The notes: generated by a model from the letters alone, not told the origin. A stretch of 43,672 nt of DNA from Prochlorococcus sp. AG-436-D21 (GCA_003212655.1 QCPF01000012.1:1-43672); one strand, 5' to 3'; numbered from the stretch's first letter, positions 1 through 10,485 are shown. Numbers and translations are program-made.

Positions 1-1001
1 GTAATGCTTCTGCCAAACTGGAGATCTTCTTTTTTTAAAAGTTTTTGATTTCCTTCCTTCAAATGACTTTCAAGCATAACTCCTAAAATATTTTTTTCAC
101 CATTACTAATTTGAGAAGCTACATTTTTTAGCACTTCTGACTGTTTTCGGAAATCTTTATTTGAATTTCCATGACTACAATCAATCATCACTTTATGGGG
201 AAGATTACACTGCCTCAATTCTGCTGAAATTCTTTGTACATGATCACTTTCAAAATTTGGGCCTTTTGAACCGCCCCTTAAAACTATATGTCCGTCTGGA
301 TTTCCTGTAGTATTAACTATAGAAGCCATTCCATTTTCATTTACACCTAAGAAGTGATGGGATTTTGAAGCTGACTGCATTGCATTAATTGCAGTAGTAA
401 AAGAACCATCCGTTCCATTTTTAAAGCCTATAGGCATTGATAATCCTGATGCCATTTCTCTATGAGTTTGACTTTCTGTAGTCCGCGCACCTATGGCTGT
501 CCAACTTATTAAATCGGCAATGTATTGAGGAACAATTGGATCTAGTAATTCTGTAGCAGAAGGTATGCCTCGAGTTGCTAAATATGAAAGCAAACTTCTT
601 GCCCTTCTTAAACCAGTATTAATATCATAAGAATCATCTAGATGAGGATCATTTATCAATCCCTTCCAACCAATAGTTGTTCTTGGTTTTTCAAAATATA
701 CTCTCATAATTATTTCTAATTTATCGTTATACATTTCTCGGAATTTTTGAATATATTTTGAATATTCCTTTGCCGCCTCAAGATCATGAATTGAACATGG
801 ACCCACAATGACTAAAAGCTTCTGATCATTATGATGCAAAATATTTTGTATCGATCTTCTTGTTTTAGATACTGTATTAGCAGAGTCGTGATCTAAAGGT
901 ATATCATTATGTAATCTGCTTGGAGGTATTAATGGACGTGTTTCAAGAACATGTAAATCTGATGTCTTTTCTAAAGCTGAATTATTTGATGATGTCGTCA
1001 T
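1..1001 (-). CDS. aroG: DAHP synthase, class I (3-deoxy-D-arabino-heptulosonate 7-phosphate synthase), C-terminus cut by window edge
   Basis: Condenses phosphoenolpyruvate and erythrose 4-phosphate, the first committed step of the shikimate pathway in the cytoplasm. Translating the minus strand from the ATG at 999-1001 gives about 333 residues before the window ends, against roughly 350 for E. coli AroG, so only a short C-terminal piece is missing. Visible AroG-type blocks, in order, are GPCSIHD, RVYFEKPRTTIGWKG, ARTTESQTHREMASG, GFKNGTDG, LRGG and DCSHGN, which carry substrate and metal-binding residues of this family. It is divergent from the aconitase gene with a 97-bp shared upstream region. 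Which aromatic amino acid, if any, inhibits it cannot be told, so aroF would be an equally valid symbol. Confidence 0.93.
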   Translation of the reverse strand, partial: MTTSSNNSALEKTSDLHVLETRPLIPPSRLHNDIPLDHDSANTVSKTRRSIQNILHHNDQKLLVIVGPCSIHDLEAAKEYSKYIQKFREMYNDKLEIIMRVYFEKPRTTIGWKGLINDPHLDDSYDINTGLRRARSLLSYLATRGIPSATELLDPIVPQYIADLISWTAIGARTTESQTHREMASGLSMPIGFKNGTDGSFTTAINAMQSASKSHHFLGVNENGMASIVNTTGNPDGHIVLRGGSKGPNFESDHVQRISAELRQCNLPHKVMIDCSHGNSNKDFRKQSEVLKNVASQISNGEKNILGVMLESHLKEGNQKLLKKEDLQFGRSI

Positions 1002-1098
1002 TGATTAATTAAGAAGTTTGAATCTTTAAAAAAGCATTTATGAATACTCTCCTTTTCAATATTAAAAATAACAATAGATTAGGCATTAAACCTTACTA

Positions 1099-3672
1099 AT
1101 GAAGAATTTGGAAACATTGCTAAAAGATTATGCAGATCATGTAGCTGAAAGAGCTGCCAAAGGTATACCACCTTTACCTTTAAATGCTGAACAAACAAAT
1201 TGTATTACAAAATTATTAGAACAAGATAGTACTTACGATTCATCTTATTTACTTGATTTACTAATAAATAGAGTTCCCCCAGGAGTTGATGAGGCTGCTT
1301 ACGTAAAAGCAAGCTGGCTTACGGCTATTGTTAATTCCGAAAAATATTGCAAATCAATTAATCCCGAAAAAGCAATTGAAATACTAGGAACAATGATAGG
1401 CGGATACAATGTAAATTCTTTGGTTGAGATCCTTAAAGGAGAAAATAGTTTACTCGCAAAAAAAGCGGCAGAAGTTTTAAAAAATATTATTCTTGTTTAC
1501 GACTCGGCTAATGAAATTTATGAATTATCTCACAGTAATATTTATGCAAAAGAAGTTGTAAATAGTTGGGCAAATGCAGAATGGTTCATAAATAAAAAAG
1601 TTCTGGAGAAAGAGATTACTTGTTTAGTATTTAAAGTTGACGGTGAGACAAACACAGACGACTTATCTCCAGCTGTACATGCAACAACACGCCCGGACAT
1701 TCCAATGCATGCATTAGCTATGTTGGAATTTAAAAAACCTGATGGACTAAAGATTCTTGATAATTTAAAAAAACAAAACTTACCAATAGCTTATGTTGGA
1801 GATGTTGTTGGAACAGGGAGTTCTAGAAAATCTGCTATTAATTCACTCATTTGGCATATAGGAGAAGATATCGCTTTTGTTCCCAACAAAAAAACAGGTG
1901 GAATAATAATTGGCAGCAAAATAGCCCCAATTTTCTTCAATACTGCACAAGATTCAGGAGCTTTACCTATAGAAGCTGATGTATCTCAAATGAAAACAGG
2001 AGATGTTATTAAAATATATCCTTATAAAGGCATTATTAAAAAAATTGAAAAAGATTCAAATACTGAAGAATTAATAAGCAAATTCGAGTTGTATCCATCA
2101 ACTCTTACTGATGAAATTCAAGCTGGAGGAAGAATAAATCTTATGATTGGAAGATCTCTTACGGACAAAATTAGAAACAAGTTAGATTATCAACCAAGTG
2201 AAATATTTACTAGACCACAAAATCCAACCGAAAGTAATGCCGGCTTTACTCAAGCTCAAAAAATAGTGGGCAAAGCATGCGGTTTAGAGGGAGTAAGGCC
2301 AGGAATGACCTGTGAGCCAATTATGACCACAGTTGGTAGTCAAGATACTACTGGGCCAATGACTAGAGATGAACTAAAAGAACTAGCTTGTTTAGGATTT
2401 ACTGCAGATTTAGTGATGCAAAGTTTTTGTCATACAGCTGCGTATCCTAAACCAGTAGATCTAGTTACCCATAAAGAATTACCTGATTTTATATCTCAAA
2501 GAGGTGGAGTAGCTCTTAAGCCTGGAGACGGCATAATTCATAGCTGGCTTAATAGAATGCTTCTCCCAGATACTGTTGGCACTGGCGGAGATAGTCATAC
2601 TAGATTTCCTCTTGGCATTTCATTTCCTGGAGGCTCGGGCATTGTTGCCTTTGCCGCTGCAATAGGATCAATGCCATTAAATATGCCAGAATCTGTGCTG
2701 ATTAAATTTAAGGGAGAATTATTAACGGGAATCACTCTTAGAGATTTAGTAAATGCAATCCCTCTCTTCGCAATTAAAAAAGGACTCTTAACAGTTGAGA
2801 AAGCAAATAAGAAAAATATATTCAACGGGAAAATTATGGAAATTGAAGGATTACCAAACCTAAAACTTGAACAGGCTTTTGAACTTACTGATGCTACTGC
2901 AGAACGCTCATGCGCTGGTAGCACAATACTTTTATCCCAAGAAACCGTTCAAGAATATTTAAAAAGCAATATTTGCCTGCTAGAAAAAATGATCGAGGGT
3001 AATTATGAAGATTCAAAATCGATTTCAAGAAGAATAAATGATATGAAAAATTGGTTAAAAAAACCATCATTAATTCAACCAGATTCAAACGCTCAGTATG
3101 AAGAAATCATTGAAATTGATTTAGCAAAAGTAACACAACCAATAGTTGCTTGCCCTAATGATCCAGATAATGTAAAAGAAATCACTGATGTTGCAAATAC
3201 AAATATTGACGAGGTTTTTATTGGTTCTTGCATGACAAATATTGGTCATTACAGAGCAGCTGCAAAAGTTCTTGAAGGAGTACAAAATTTAAAAGCTAAA
3301 TTATGGATTTGTCCACCAACAAAGATGGATGAAGAAACTCTAAAAGCTGAAGGTTACTATAAAATTTTTGAAGATTGTGGTGCAAGGTTAGAGTTACCGG
3401 GCTGTTCTTTATGTATGGGAAATCAAGCCAGAGTAGATGAAGGTTCCGTAGTATTTTCTACTAGTACAAGAAATTTTGACAATAGACTAGGCAAGAATGC
3501 ACAAGTCTTTTTAGGCAGCGCTGAATTAGCAGCAGTTTGCGCACTGCTTGGCAAAATTCCTGAAATAGAAGAATATCAGGATATTACTAAAAATAAAATT
3601 AATCCATATTCAGATGAACTTTATCGCTATCTTCAATTTGATGAAATACCCGATTTCAGCTTGACAAAGTAA
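1099..3672 (+). CDS. acnB: Aconitate hydratase B
   Basis: Interconverts citrate and isocitrate using a [4Fe-4S] cluster; in cyanobacteria it feeds 2-oxoglutarate to nitrogen assimilation. The 857-residue length is close to the usual 865 of AcnB. The N-terminal part (about 1-155) is the helical HEAT-like domain specific to AcnB. A swivel-type domain follows, with the TNTDDLSPA block near residue 185, and the catalytic core after about residue 380. Cluster cysteines are recognisable at C711 (GSCMTN) and at C769 and C772 (GCSLCMGNQAR), near-identical spacing to E. coli AcnB. The ATG at 1099 gives the expected N-terminus; no clear Shine-Dalgarno precedes it. The ClC gene starts 9 bp after the stop, so the two may be co-transcribed. 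Confidence 0.97.
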   Translation: MKNLETLLKDYADHVAERAAKGIPPLPLNAEQTNCITKLLEQDSTYDSSYLLDLLINRVPPGVDEAAYVKASWLTAIVNSEKYCKSINPEKAIEILGTMIGGYNVNSLVEILKGENSLLAKKAAEVLKNIILVYDSANEIYELSHSNIYAKEVVNSWANAEWFINKKVLEKEITCLVFKVDGETNTDDLSPAVHATTRPDIPMHALAMLEFKKPDGLKILDNLKKQNLPIAYVGDVVGTGSSRKSAINSLIWHIGEDIAFVPNKKTGGIIIGSKIAPIFFNTAQDSGALPIEADVSQMKTGDVIKIYPYKGIIKKIEKDSNTEELISKFELYPSTLTDEIQAGGRINLMIGRSLTDKIRNKLDYQPSEIFTRPQNPTESNAGFTQAQKIVGKACGLEGVRPGMTCEPIMTTVGSQDTTGPMTRDELKELACLGFTADLVMQSFCHTAAYPKPVDLVTHKELPDFISQRGGVALKPGDGIIHSWLNRMLLPDTVGTGGDSHTRFPLGISFPGGSGIVAFAAAIGSMPLNMPESVLIKFKGELLTGITLRDLVNAIPLFAIKKGLLTVEKANKKNIFNGKIMEIEGLPNLKLEQAFELTDATAERSCAGSTILLSQETVQEYLKSNICLLEKMIEGNYEDSKSISRRINDMKNWLKKPSLIQPDSNAQYEEIIEIDLAKVTQPIVACPNDPDNVKEITDVANTNIDEVFIGSCMTNIGHYRAAAKVLEGVQNLKAKLWICPPTKMDEETLKAEGYYKIFEDCGARLELPGCSLCMGNQARVDEGSVVFSTSTRNFDNRLGKNAQVFLGSAELAAVCALLGKIPEIEEYQDITKNKINPYSDELYRYLQFDEIPDFSLTK

Positions 3673-3681
3673 TCATGGACC

Positions 3682-5040
3682 ATGCCAAACTTTATAAAAG
3701 ATAATATTCAAAAAACAAGTAATAATTCTTCTCGTAGCATCAAAAAATTATTAAAACAAAGATCTCTAGTAGTTGCATTTTCGCTCTTATTAACGGGTCT
3801 TGGGGCTTCGATTACAAGCATATCTTTTAAAACTGGAATCTATTTTATTAATAATTGGAGATTAGCATTATTAGACCAATTCCCATCTATTGCGGTCTTA
3901 CCTCTTTTTGGAGCTCTAGGAGGAGCTATTGCAGGATATTTGATCAAAAATATAGCACCTGCCGCAAAAGGTTCAGGCGTCAGTCAAATCATGGGTTTCT
4001 TAAGACATAAAAAAGTTCCAATGAATTTAAAAGTAGGATTAGTAAAGCTCATATCAGGAATTATTGCGATTGGTAGTGGATTCCCTTTGGGTCCAGAAGG
4101 TCCATCAGTTCAAATGGGAGGATCCGTAGCTTGGCAAATGGCCAAATGGCTCAAAGCTCCTACAGCTTTCAGAAGAGTAATAGTAGCAGCAGGTGGTGGT
4201 GCTGGAATAGCTGCAGTATTTAGCGCTCCATTAGGAGGGTTTATCTATGCAATAGAGGAGTTATTAAACTCTGCTAGACCAGTAATTTTATTATTAGTAG
4301 TAATTACAACTTTTATTGCAGATTCATCTGCTGATATTATTCAAGCTTTAGGTTTAGATCCTAAAGCAGGTGGCTTTGATTTTACCCTCGGATTTTTGAT
4401 TCAAAAAGAATATGACCCATCAGTTTTTTTCTTACCTGTAGATTTTATTTACTTAGTCTTACTAGGAATAATTATTGGGATATTTGCAGAATTGTACAGC
4501 AGATATGTTTTGTTAATGCAAAATCTTGGGAAAAAGTGGTATAAAAATAAATTTGTTTTAAAAATGAGTATCTGTGGACTTATTTTAGGAAGTATCTATT
4601 CATGTTTACCCAGTACATTTCATAATTTAGATGAATTACAGAAAATAATAGCTGAACAAAATACAAGTATTGGAATTGCTTTATTGGCAGTTTTAGTACT
4701 ATTTATCACGACAGGTTTAGCTGCAGCATCCGGAGCTCCTGGAGGATTATTCTATCCAATGCTTACTTTAGGAGGGTCAATCGGACTAATAATGGGGAGC
4801 TGGGTAGAAATTGCTACAGGACATGCACCTAGTACATACATTTTTGCAGGAATGGGAGCTTTCGTAGCAGGATGTTCGCGAACGCCAATAACAGCAATGT
4901 TTTTAGCTTTTGCTTTAACAAAAAATTTATTAATAATGAAACCCGTGTTAATCAGCTGCATTGCCAGTTTCTTGGTAGCAAGAGCTTTTAATGAAGAATC
5001 AATTTATGAAAGACAAATACAAATAGAATTAGAAGACTAA
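3682..5040 (+). CDS. ClC-family chloride/proton antiporter
   Basis: Integral membrane protein of 452 residues with the hydrophobic pattern of a ClC transporter and no C-terminal CBS domains. The selectivity-filter blocks are present: GSGVSQ (usual GSGIPQ), GPEGPSVQMGG carrying the gating glutamate (E139, equivalent to E148 of E. coli ClC-ec1), and GGLFYPMLTLGG. The AIEELL segment keeps the internal glutamate pair around E203 of ClC-ec1, which suggests a proton-coupled antiporter rather than a channel. A tyrosine near the C-terminus (ESIYERQ) sits where the anion-coordinating Tyr445 is expected. In the gating motif the usual K/R before E is P. It lies directly after acnB and converges on purU with a 10-bp gap. 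Physiological role (chloride homeostasis, acid or thylakoid pmf control) cannot be read from sequence. Confidence 0.92.
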   Translation: MPNFIKDNIQKTSNNSSRSIKKLLKQRSLVVAFSLLLTGLGASITSISFKTGIYFINNWRLALLDQFPSIAVLPLFGALGGAIAGYLIKNIAPAAKGSGVSQIMGFLRHKKVPMNLKVGLVKLISGIIAIGSGFPLGPEGPSVQMGGSVAWQMAKWLKAPTAFRRVIVAAGGGAGIAAVFSAPLGGFIYAIEELLNSARPVILLLVVITTFIADSSADIIQALGLDPKAGGFDFTLGFLIQKEYDPSVFFLPVDFIYLVLLGIIIGIFAELYSRYVLLMQNLGKKWYKNKFVLKMSICGLILGSIYSCLPSTFHNLDELQKIIAEQNTSIGIALLAVLVLFITTGLAAASGAPGGLFYPMLTLGGSIGLIMGSWVEIATGHAPSTYIFAGMGAFVAGCSRTPITAMFLAFALTKNLLIMKPVLISCIASFLVARAFNEESIYERQIQIELED

Positions 5041-5050
5041 GAAACTATCT

Positions 5051-5905
5051 TCAATCAAAAACAGCAGTTTTGCTGTTATAGACAAATACTTGATGATTTA
5101 TATGTAATCTAACTGCTCTTGCTAAAGCTATTCTTTCAATATCTCTTCCTTTTCTAATCAAATCATCAACTTCATCCCTATGACTTACATTAACTGTACA
5201 TTGCTCTATTATCGGGCCTTCATCAAGATCTTCAGTAACATAGTGAGCAGTAGCACCGATTAATTTAACGCCTCTCTTCCAAGCTCGATGATATGGTTGC
5301 CCGCCCTTAAATGCAGGTAAGAAAGAATGATGAATATTTATTATTGAAGAAAACTTTTTTAAAAAAGAGTCACTCAAAATTTGCATATATTTGGCTAATA
5401 CAACAAGATCAATGTCATATTCTTTTAATAAATTTAAAAATTGATCTTCAACAATAGATTTATCAGTTTTAAAGGTATCAATATGGACAAATTTTGCATT
5501 AAAATCATTTGCAATATTTTCAAGATCAGAATGGTTTGAAATTATTAAAGGGACTTTCATTTTGAGTTCTCCATTTCTTACTCGCCAAAGTAAATCAATC
5601 AAACAATGATTTTGTTTACTCACGAAAATAGCAACATTTGGAATTTCATCAGAATAATTAACGTTAAATTTTCCATTTAATTCATCTGCAATTTTTTCAA
5701 ATTCTTTATAAATTTCATCTCTATTAAAAAATTCATTGTTACTATTCCATTCAATTCGACTAAGAAATAATCCTGCATCTTGATCTGTATGATGATCAGA
5801 ATGTTTTATGTTGCCACCGTAATTTGAAATCCAACTTGTAAGTAGACTTACAAGACCAGGACGATCGGGACAAACAATTTTGAATATAATTGAAGGATGT
5901 TCCAA
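5051..5905 (-). CDS. purU: Formyltetrahydrofolate deformylase
   Basis: Hydrolyses 10-formyl-THF to formate and THF, balancing the one-carbon pool and supplying formate for purine synthesis. The protein has 284 residues, the usual size. An N-terminal ACT domain (about residues 6-85, starting IIFKIVCPDRPGLVSLL) is followed by a formyltransferase-fold domain. The catalytic region shows NIHHSFLPAFKGG with the Asn and His of the folate hydrolase/transferase active site, then ATAHYVTEDLDEGPIIEQ with the catalytic Asp. The start codon used is TTG at 5903-5905, the only start that gives a full ACT domain. It is divergent from the flavoprotein gene (48 bp between starts) and convergent with the ClC gene. 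A hairpin is embedded in the last codons. Confidence 0.95.
   Translation of the reverse strand: MEHPSIIFKIVCPDRPGLVSLLTSWISNYGGNIKHSDHHTDQDAGLFLSRIEWNSNNEFFNRDEIYKEFEKIADELNGKFNVNYSDEIPNVAIFVSKQNHCLIDLLWRVRNGELKMKVPLIISNHSDLENIANDFNAKFVHIDTFKTDKSIVEDQFLNLLKEYDIDLVVLAKYMQILSDSFLKKFSSIINIHHSFLPAFKGGQPYHRAWKRGVKLIGATAHYVTEDLDEGPIIEQCTVNVSHRDEVDDLIRKGRDIERIALARAVRLHINHQVFVYNSKTAVFD
5060..5077 (-). terminator. Candidate intrinsic terminator inside the 3' end of purU
   Basis: A perfect 7-bp inverted repeat (AACAGCA / TGCTGTT, loop of 4) overlaps the last codons of purU. Read on the minus strand the stem is followed by a short T-rich stretch (TTTTTGATTG), as in a weak intrinsic terminator. It would also sit just after the ClC gene on the plus strand, but no U-run follows in that direction. 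Function is inferred from structure only. Confidence 0.35.
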
Positions 5906-5953
5906 AAAATCTTTAACTATTAAGTCAAATAAGCAAGTATATCTAATATATCA

Positions 5954-7036
5954 ATGAAAAGCTTAAAAGAAAATTTTCAAAAAGCACAAGTAGTTATTAT
6001 TGGATCAGGGATTATTGGAAAATTTAACGCCTTAGAATTATCAGAATTAGGTTTCCAGGTAACGATAATAGATCCAGCTCAACAGCAAAATAGTAGCAAT
6101 GCAGCTTTAGGCTTACTAATGGGTAATATGTATCAAAAAAGAAGAGGTAGAAGCTGGGATCTCAGGAAACAGAGCATTGAATTATGGCCACAATGGATTA
6201 CATTCCTGCAAAAATTTAATTGTGAATTAAATATCGAAAAACCATTAATACAACTAACTACAGATGAAGAAAAGTTTAAAAAATTAGAGAAATTTGTTTA
6301 TGAAAATAATGATCAAAACTTGCGAATTTTAGAAAGAGACTCAATATTTATCAAGAATATTAATAAAGCCTTCCAAGAAACAAATATAAAAGGAATGATC
6401 TCGTTCAAAGATGGAAGAATAAATCCTTTTTCTTTACTTCAAACATTAGATCAATATCTAAAACATAAAAAAGTAAATTATTTGCGAGAAGAAATAATAA
6501 AAATAAGAAAATCAAACAATCAATGGATTTCTACAACAGGGAATAATGAAAACATCAAATCTGACATGGTTATTTTGTGCAATTCACTAAAAGCGATTGA
6601 TTTAATAGGTAGCCTATCTCACAACATCAAATTAAAACCTGTTTTAGGTCAAGCTATAGAAATTGAGATAAATGATGAAGAAGTTGATTTATTATCGCTG
6701 CCAAAACAATTCAACATAAATGGTAAAAATATAATTCCAATATCAAACAATAAGCTAATTATTGGATCAACTGATGAATATAGTACTAAGCCAGAAGAAA
6801 ATACATTCGAAAAACTTACAAATTTTCTCGATAAAAAACCAAATTGGCTAATGAAAGGAAAAATTTCTAAAAAATGGTTCGGAATAAGGTCAAGGCCAGA
6901 TGGTGAACCTTCACCAATAATGAAAAATCTTGAAGATGGGCTAATTATATGTACAGGTTTTTATAAAAATGGGATTTTACTGGCTCCGGCTTGTTCTAAA
7001 TGGGTTACTAATGAAGTTAAAAATTACCTTTATTAA
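5954..7036 (+). CDS. FAD-dependent oxidoreductase, DadA/ThiO-like (D-amino-acid oxidase fold)
   Basis: A 360-residue protein beginning with a dinucleotide-binding motif ([21 protein letters not shown], about residues 13-33) followed by an acidic second strand end (VTIIDPA), typical of the glutathione-reductase-type FAD fold. The C-terminal part ([15 protein letters not shown], then a [13 protein letters not shown] block) matches the FAD-closing end of glycine oxidase/D-amino-acid dehydrogenase relatives. The substrate is unknown: glycine oxidation for thiamine synthesis (ThiO) or amino-acid dehydrogenation are the likeliest. No thiamine genes are next to it. Its stop codon interlocks with that of dnaK on the other strand (TTAA at 7033-7036). 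Confidence 0.85.
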   Translation: MKSLKENFQKAQVVIIGSGIIGKFNALELSELGFQVTIIDPAQQQNSSNAALGLLMGNMYQKRRGRSWDLRKQSIELWPQWITFLQKFNCELNIEKPLIQLTTDEEKFKKLEKFVYENNDQNLRILERDSIFIKNINKAFQETNIKGMISFKDGRINPFSLLQTLDQYLKHKKVNYLREEIIKIRKSNNQWISTTGNNENIKSDMVILCNSLKAIDLIGSLSHNIKLKPVLGQAIEIEINDEEVDLLSLPKQFNINGKNIIPISNNKLIIGSTDEYSTKPEENTFEKLTNFLDKKPNWLMKGKISKKWFGIRSRPDGEPSPIMKNLEDGLIICTGFYKNGILLAPACSKWVTNEVKNYLY

Positions 7037-8940
7037 TCTTTTGTTTCAGTAAAGTCCGCATCAATTACATCATCTCCACCTTTTTCATTTGAATCACTCT
7101 GATCAGGACCGCCTGTAGCGCCAGGTGATGGTGGCTGATTACCTGGTTGCTGATAAACAGATGAACCAACTGCATAAAGTTCTTGCTGAAGTTCTTCAAG
7201 AAGTTTTTTCATTGATTCATAATCTTCTTTTGAAGTTGCTTCTTTTAAAGCATTACTTTTTTCTTCAACTTTAGACTTTGCTGCAGCATCAATTTTGTCT
7301 CCTAATTCACCAAGTTGCTTTTCTGTCTGGTAGACAAGTGTTTCAGCTTGATTTTTTAAATCGATTTTTTCTCTTTTTTCTTTATCTGCAGATGCATTTG
7401 ATTCAGCATCTTTTACCATTTTTTCAACTTCATTATCAGATAAAGTTGAAGCACCAGTGATAGAAATACTTTGCTCTTTACCACTTCCTTTATCCTTAGC
7501 AGTAACACTAAGAATACCATTTGCATCGATATCGAAAGTAACTTCAATTTGCGGAACACCTCTTGGTGCTGAGGGAATACCATCCAATCTAAAAGTTCCT
7601 AGGCTTTTGTTATCAGAGGCCATTTCTCTTTCACCTTGTAAAACATGTATTTCAACATTGGTTTGACCGTCTACAGCAGTTGAATATGTTTCAGATTTCT
7701 TAGTAGGCACTGTAGTATTACGATTTATCATTTTTGTCATTACTCCCCCTAAAGTCTCTACACCTAAAGAAAGTGGAGTGACATCAAGCAACAGTATATC
7801 TTTAACCTCTCCTGCTAAAACTCCTCCCTGAATTGCAGCTCCTACAGCTACTACCTCATCAGGATTAACAGTTTGGTTTGGTTCTTTTCCTATTATTTTC
7901 TTAACTAAATCTAAAACAGCAGGTATTCTAGATGAACCTCCCACCATAACCACTTCATCAATTTCACTAGTAGAAATTTTTGCATCACTTATAGCCCTCT
8001 CAACTGGGGTCTTACATCTATCAATTAAAGAAGCTGCTAATTCCTCAAACTTAGCTCTAGTAAGGTTCAAATCTAAATGTTTTGGTCCTTCAGGGGTCGC
8101 TGTAATGAAAGGTAAATTTATTTCACTTTGTGTAGCATTTGATAGCTCTATTTTTGCTTTTTCTGCAGCTTCAGTCAATCTTTGCAAAGCTTGCTTATCT
8201 TGTCTAAGATCAATTCCCTCATTTGATTTAAAAGTACTAGCTAAGTGATCTACGATGCATCTATCAAAATCATCGCCCCCTAAATGTGTATCTCCAGATG
8301 TAGATAAAACTTCAGTTACTCCATCACCAGCTTCAATAACAGAGACATCAAATGTTCCACCCCCTAAATCGAAAACAAGAATTTTTTCATTTTCTTTATC
8401 CAAACCATATGCTAGGGCCGCAGCAGTTGGCTCATTGACAATTCTGAGAACTTCTAAACCCGCAATCTTTCCAGCATCTTTAGTAGCTTGTCTTTGGGAA
8501 TCATTAAAATAAGCTGGGACTGTAATTACAGCTTGTGTGACTTTTTCACCAAGGTATTTACCCGCATCATCTGCTAACTTTCTTAAAACTTGAGAACTTA
8601 CCTCTTCAGGAGAAAACTGCTTATCCAAAATAGGACATTTTAATTTGACACTAGAACCAGATTTTTCGACAGAATAACTTACTTCTTTAGATTCTTCATT
8701 AACTTCATCAACCCTTCTACCAACGAAACGTTTTGCAGAATAAAAAGTATTTTCAGGATTCATTACAGCTTGTCTTTTCGCTATTTGTCCCACGAGCTGA
8801 TCTTGATTTTTAGTGTATGCAACAACTGATGGAGTAGTTCTGAAACCTTCAGCATTTGCTATTACAGTGGGTTTACCACCCTCCATTACTGCGACACAAC
8901 TGTTAGTTGTTCCTAAATCAATTCCTACAACCTTACCCAT
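7033..8940 (-). CDS. dnaK: Chaperone protein DnaK (Hsp70)
   Basis: ATP-dependent Hsp70 chaperone working with DnaJ and GrpE, both encoded at the right end of this window. From the ATG at 8938-8940 it is 635 residues, the normal DnaK length. The nucleotide-binding domain opens with [17 protein letters not shown], followed by [16 protein letters not shown], the [13 protein letters not shown] phosphate-binding loop and [10 protein letters not shown]. The substrate-binding domain carries [13 protein letters not shown], and the tail ends in an acidic segment ([12 protein letters not shown]). The frame stays open 21 codons further upstream to a TTG at 9001-9003, but that extension has no Hsp70 counterpart, so I use the internal ATG. 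Cyanobacteria usually carry several dnaK copies; this one has the classical bacterial form. No CIRCE-type repeat was seen upstream. Confidence 0.97.
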   Translation of the reverse strand: MGKVVGIDLGTTNSCVAVMEGGKPTVIANAEGFRTTPSVVAYTKNQDQLVGQIAKRQAVMNPENTFYSAKRFVGRRVDEVNEESKEVSYSVEKSGSSVKLKCPILDKQFSPEEVSSQVLRKLADDAGKYLGEKVTQAVITVPAYFNDSQRQATKDAGKIAGLEVLRIVNEPTAAALAYGLDKENEKILVFDLGGGTFDVSVIEAGDGVTEVLSTSGDTHLGGDDFDRCIVDHLASTFKSNEGIDLRQDKQALQRLTEAAEKAKIELSNATQSEINLPFITATPEGPKHLDLNLTRAKFEELAASLIDRCKTPVERAISDAKISTSEIDEVVMVGGSSRIPAVLDLVKKIIGKEPNQTVNPDEVVAVGAAIQGGVLAGEVKDILLLDVTPLSLGVETLGGVMTKMINRNTTVPTKKSETYSTAVDGQTNVEIHVLQGEREMASDNKSLGTFRLDGIPSAPRGVPQIEVTFDIDANGILSVTAKDKGSGKEQSISITGASTLSDNEVEKMVKDAESNASADKEKREKIDLKNQAETLVYQTEKQLGELGDKIDAAAKSKVEEKSNALKEATSKEDYESMKKLLEELQQELYAVGSSVYQQPGNQPPSPGATGGPDQSDSNEKGGDDVIDADFTETKD

Positions 8941-9058
8941 GGGTAAATTCTCAATATTTGCTATTCTCCATAATCGGTCATCGACGACATTATTGTTACT
9001 CAAAGACGGGGTGTGGTTCCCGAACAGAACATTATTTTTAAGTAAAAAATCCTAAAAC

Positions 9059-9916
9059 ATGATTTCTAGTAAGACATCTTTTATAGCATTAATTGGCAAT
9101 CCAATAAGCCATTCCTTGTCACCAATTATGCAAAATGCTGCCTTTCAATATTTAGGCTTAGATTTAATCTATATTGCCATACCTTGTAAAGATGAAGATT
9201 TAGAATTAGTTCTAAATTCTTTTAAAAAAATTAATTGCAAAGGTTTAAATATCACAATTCCGCACAAAGAAAAAGTATTTGACCTATGTAGTGAAATCTC
9301 CCCTATTGCTAACAAACTTAAAGCAATTAATACCCTGAAATTAAATTCTAAAAAAGAATGGAGCGCAACCAATACCGATGTAGAGGGATTTATTTATCCA
9401 TTAAAAACATTAAACTTAGCAAATAAAAAGTCAATAGTTCTTGGCTCCGGGGGTGCAGCAAGATCTGTTATTCAAGGTTTAATAGATTTAAATCTTTCAA
9501 CAATTTCAGTAATATCACGTAACAAATTATCATTAGATAAATTAATTAAAAATTTTGATAATCAAATTCAACTGCAGGGTTTATTAAATGATGATGATAA
9601 AGCCCAAATTTTAATTCGTGAAGCAGATTTAATCGTAAATACAACGCCAGTAGGGATGAAAACAAAATATGAAAATAATGTATTGCCATATGGCGAGGTT
9701 TTTTGGAAATCTCTTAACTCGCAAACAATTATTTACGATTTAATCTATAATCCTGCCCCAACACCTTTATTAAAATTAAGCGCCAAAAAAGGTTGCATGA
9801 CTATAAATGGTTTGGAAATGCTTGTTGCTCAAGGAATGAAATCAATATCATTTTGGACAGATGGTTTAGAAGTCCCCTTTCATGTAATGAATGAAGCACT
9901 AAAAAAATATCTTTAA
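9059..9916 (+). CDS. aroE: Shikimate dehydrogenase (NADP+)
   Basis: Reduces 3-dehydroshikimate to shikimate with NADPH, the fourth step of the shikimate pathway. The protein has 285 residues. The shikimate-binding N-terminus shows GNPISHSLSPIMQNAAF (about 12-28), then NITIPHKEKV containing the catalytic lysine and ATNTDVEGF containing its partner aspartate. The NADP-binding glycine loop is VLGSGGAARSVI, and the C-terminal NGLEMLVAQG block is typical. The ATG at 9059 is divergent from dnaK, with 118 bp between the two chosen starts. Together with the DAHP synthase at the left edge it is one of two shikimate-pathway genes here, but they are not in one operon. Confidence 0.96.
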   Translation: MISSKTSFIALIGNPISHSLSPIMQNAAFQYLGLDLIYIAIPCKDEDLELVLNSFKKINCKGLNITIPHKEKVFDLCSEISPIANKLKAINTLKLNSKKEWSATNTDVEGFIYPLKTLNLANKKSIVLGSGGAARSVIQGLIDLNLSTISVISRNKLSLDKLIKNFDNQIQLQGLLNDDDKAQILIREADLIVNTTPVGMKTKYENNVLPYGEVFWKSLNSQTIIYDLIYNPAPTPLLKLSAKKGCMTINGLEMLVAQGMKSISFWTDGLEVPFHVMNEALKKYL

Positions 9917-9946
9917 AAAAATGATCCTATTTTTCAAGAAACTGCC

Positions 9947-9964
9947 TATCGTAATGTATCGTAA
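9947..9964 (+). repeat. Short direct repeat TATCGTAA x2 upstream of rpsF
   Basis: Two exact copies of TATCGTAA at 9947-9954 and 9957-9964 lie 57-74 bp upstream of the chosen rpsF start. They could be a -10 region or a protein-binding site, or chance. No classical S6:S18-binding leader was recognised. Confidence 0.3.
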
Positions 9965-10020
9965 ATAATGAACAGACGCTCATCACACCAATTTATGAGC
10001 CAAAGACCTTGTCTGAAACT

Positions 10021-10482
10021 ATGAACGATCAACAATCTTATTACGAAACCATGTATATCCTCCGCCCAGACATTGCGGAAGATGAAGTAACTAATCACAT
10101 TGATAAATACAACAAGCTTTTAGAAGAATTTGGCGGAACCATCCTTGATAGTCAAATGAGAGGAAAGAGAAGATTAGCTTATCAAATAGCAAAACATAGA
10201 GAAGGTATCTACGTGCAACTAAGTCATCAAGGTGATGGGCAACATATTTTCAAAATTGAAAAAGCAATGAGACTAAGTGAAGATGTTATTAGATACATGA
10301 CCGTCAAACAAGAAGGTCCTTTACCAACACCAAGACCCTCTAATAAGAGTAAATCTCAATCAGAGAATAAAGAAAATCCAGAAGCCAAAGTTGAATCTAA
10401 AGAAAAACAAGCAGTAGCAAATGCAGATACTTCAAGTTCGGGAAAGGGTGATACTGTAACTAAAGAAAATGCAGAATCTTAA
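10021..10482 (+). CDS. rpsF: 30S ribosomal protein S6
   Basis: Binds 16S rRNA together with S18 in the platform of the small subunit. The S6 fold is recognisable from [17 protein letters not shown], with [10 protein letters not shown] and EGIYVQL further on. The frame is open to a TTG at 10009, but the ATG at 10021 gives an N-terminus ([12 protein letters not shown]) like other cyanobacterial S6 proteins, so I use it (153 residues). Residues after about 105 form a low-complexity Ser/Lys/Glu/Asn tail absent from the compact E. coli protein. Cyanobacterial S6 often carries such extensions. It stands alone, without rpsR or rplI beside it, and converges on argG with a 3-bp gap. Confidence 0.95.
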   Translation: MNDQQSYYETMYILRPDIAEDEVTNHIDKYNKLLEEFGGTILDSQMRGKRRLAYQIAKHREGIYVQLSHQGDGQHIFKIEKAMRLSEDVIRYMTVKQEGPLPTPRPSNKSKSQSENKENPEAKVESKEKQAVANADTSSSGKGDTVTKENAES

Positions 10483-10485
10483 ATA

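Noticed and set aside
8941-9003. A 21-codon N-terminal extension of DnaK from a TTG at 9001-9003
   Set aside because: The extension is not Hsp70-like, and the ATG at 8938-8940 gives the canonical [13 protein letters not shown] start and normal length.
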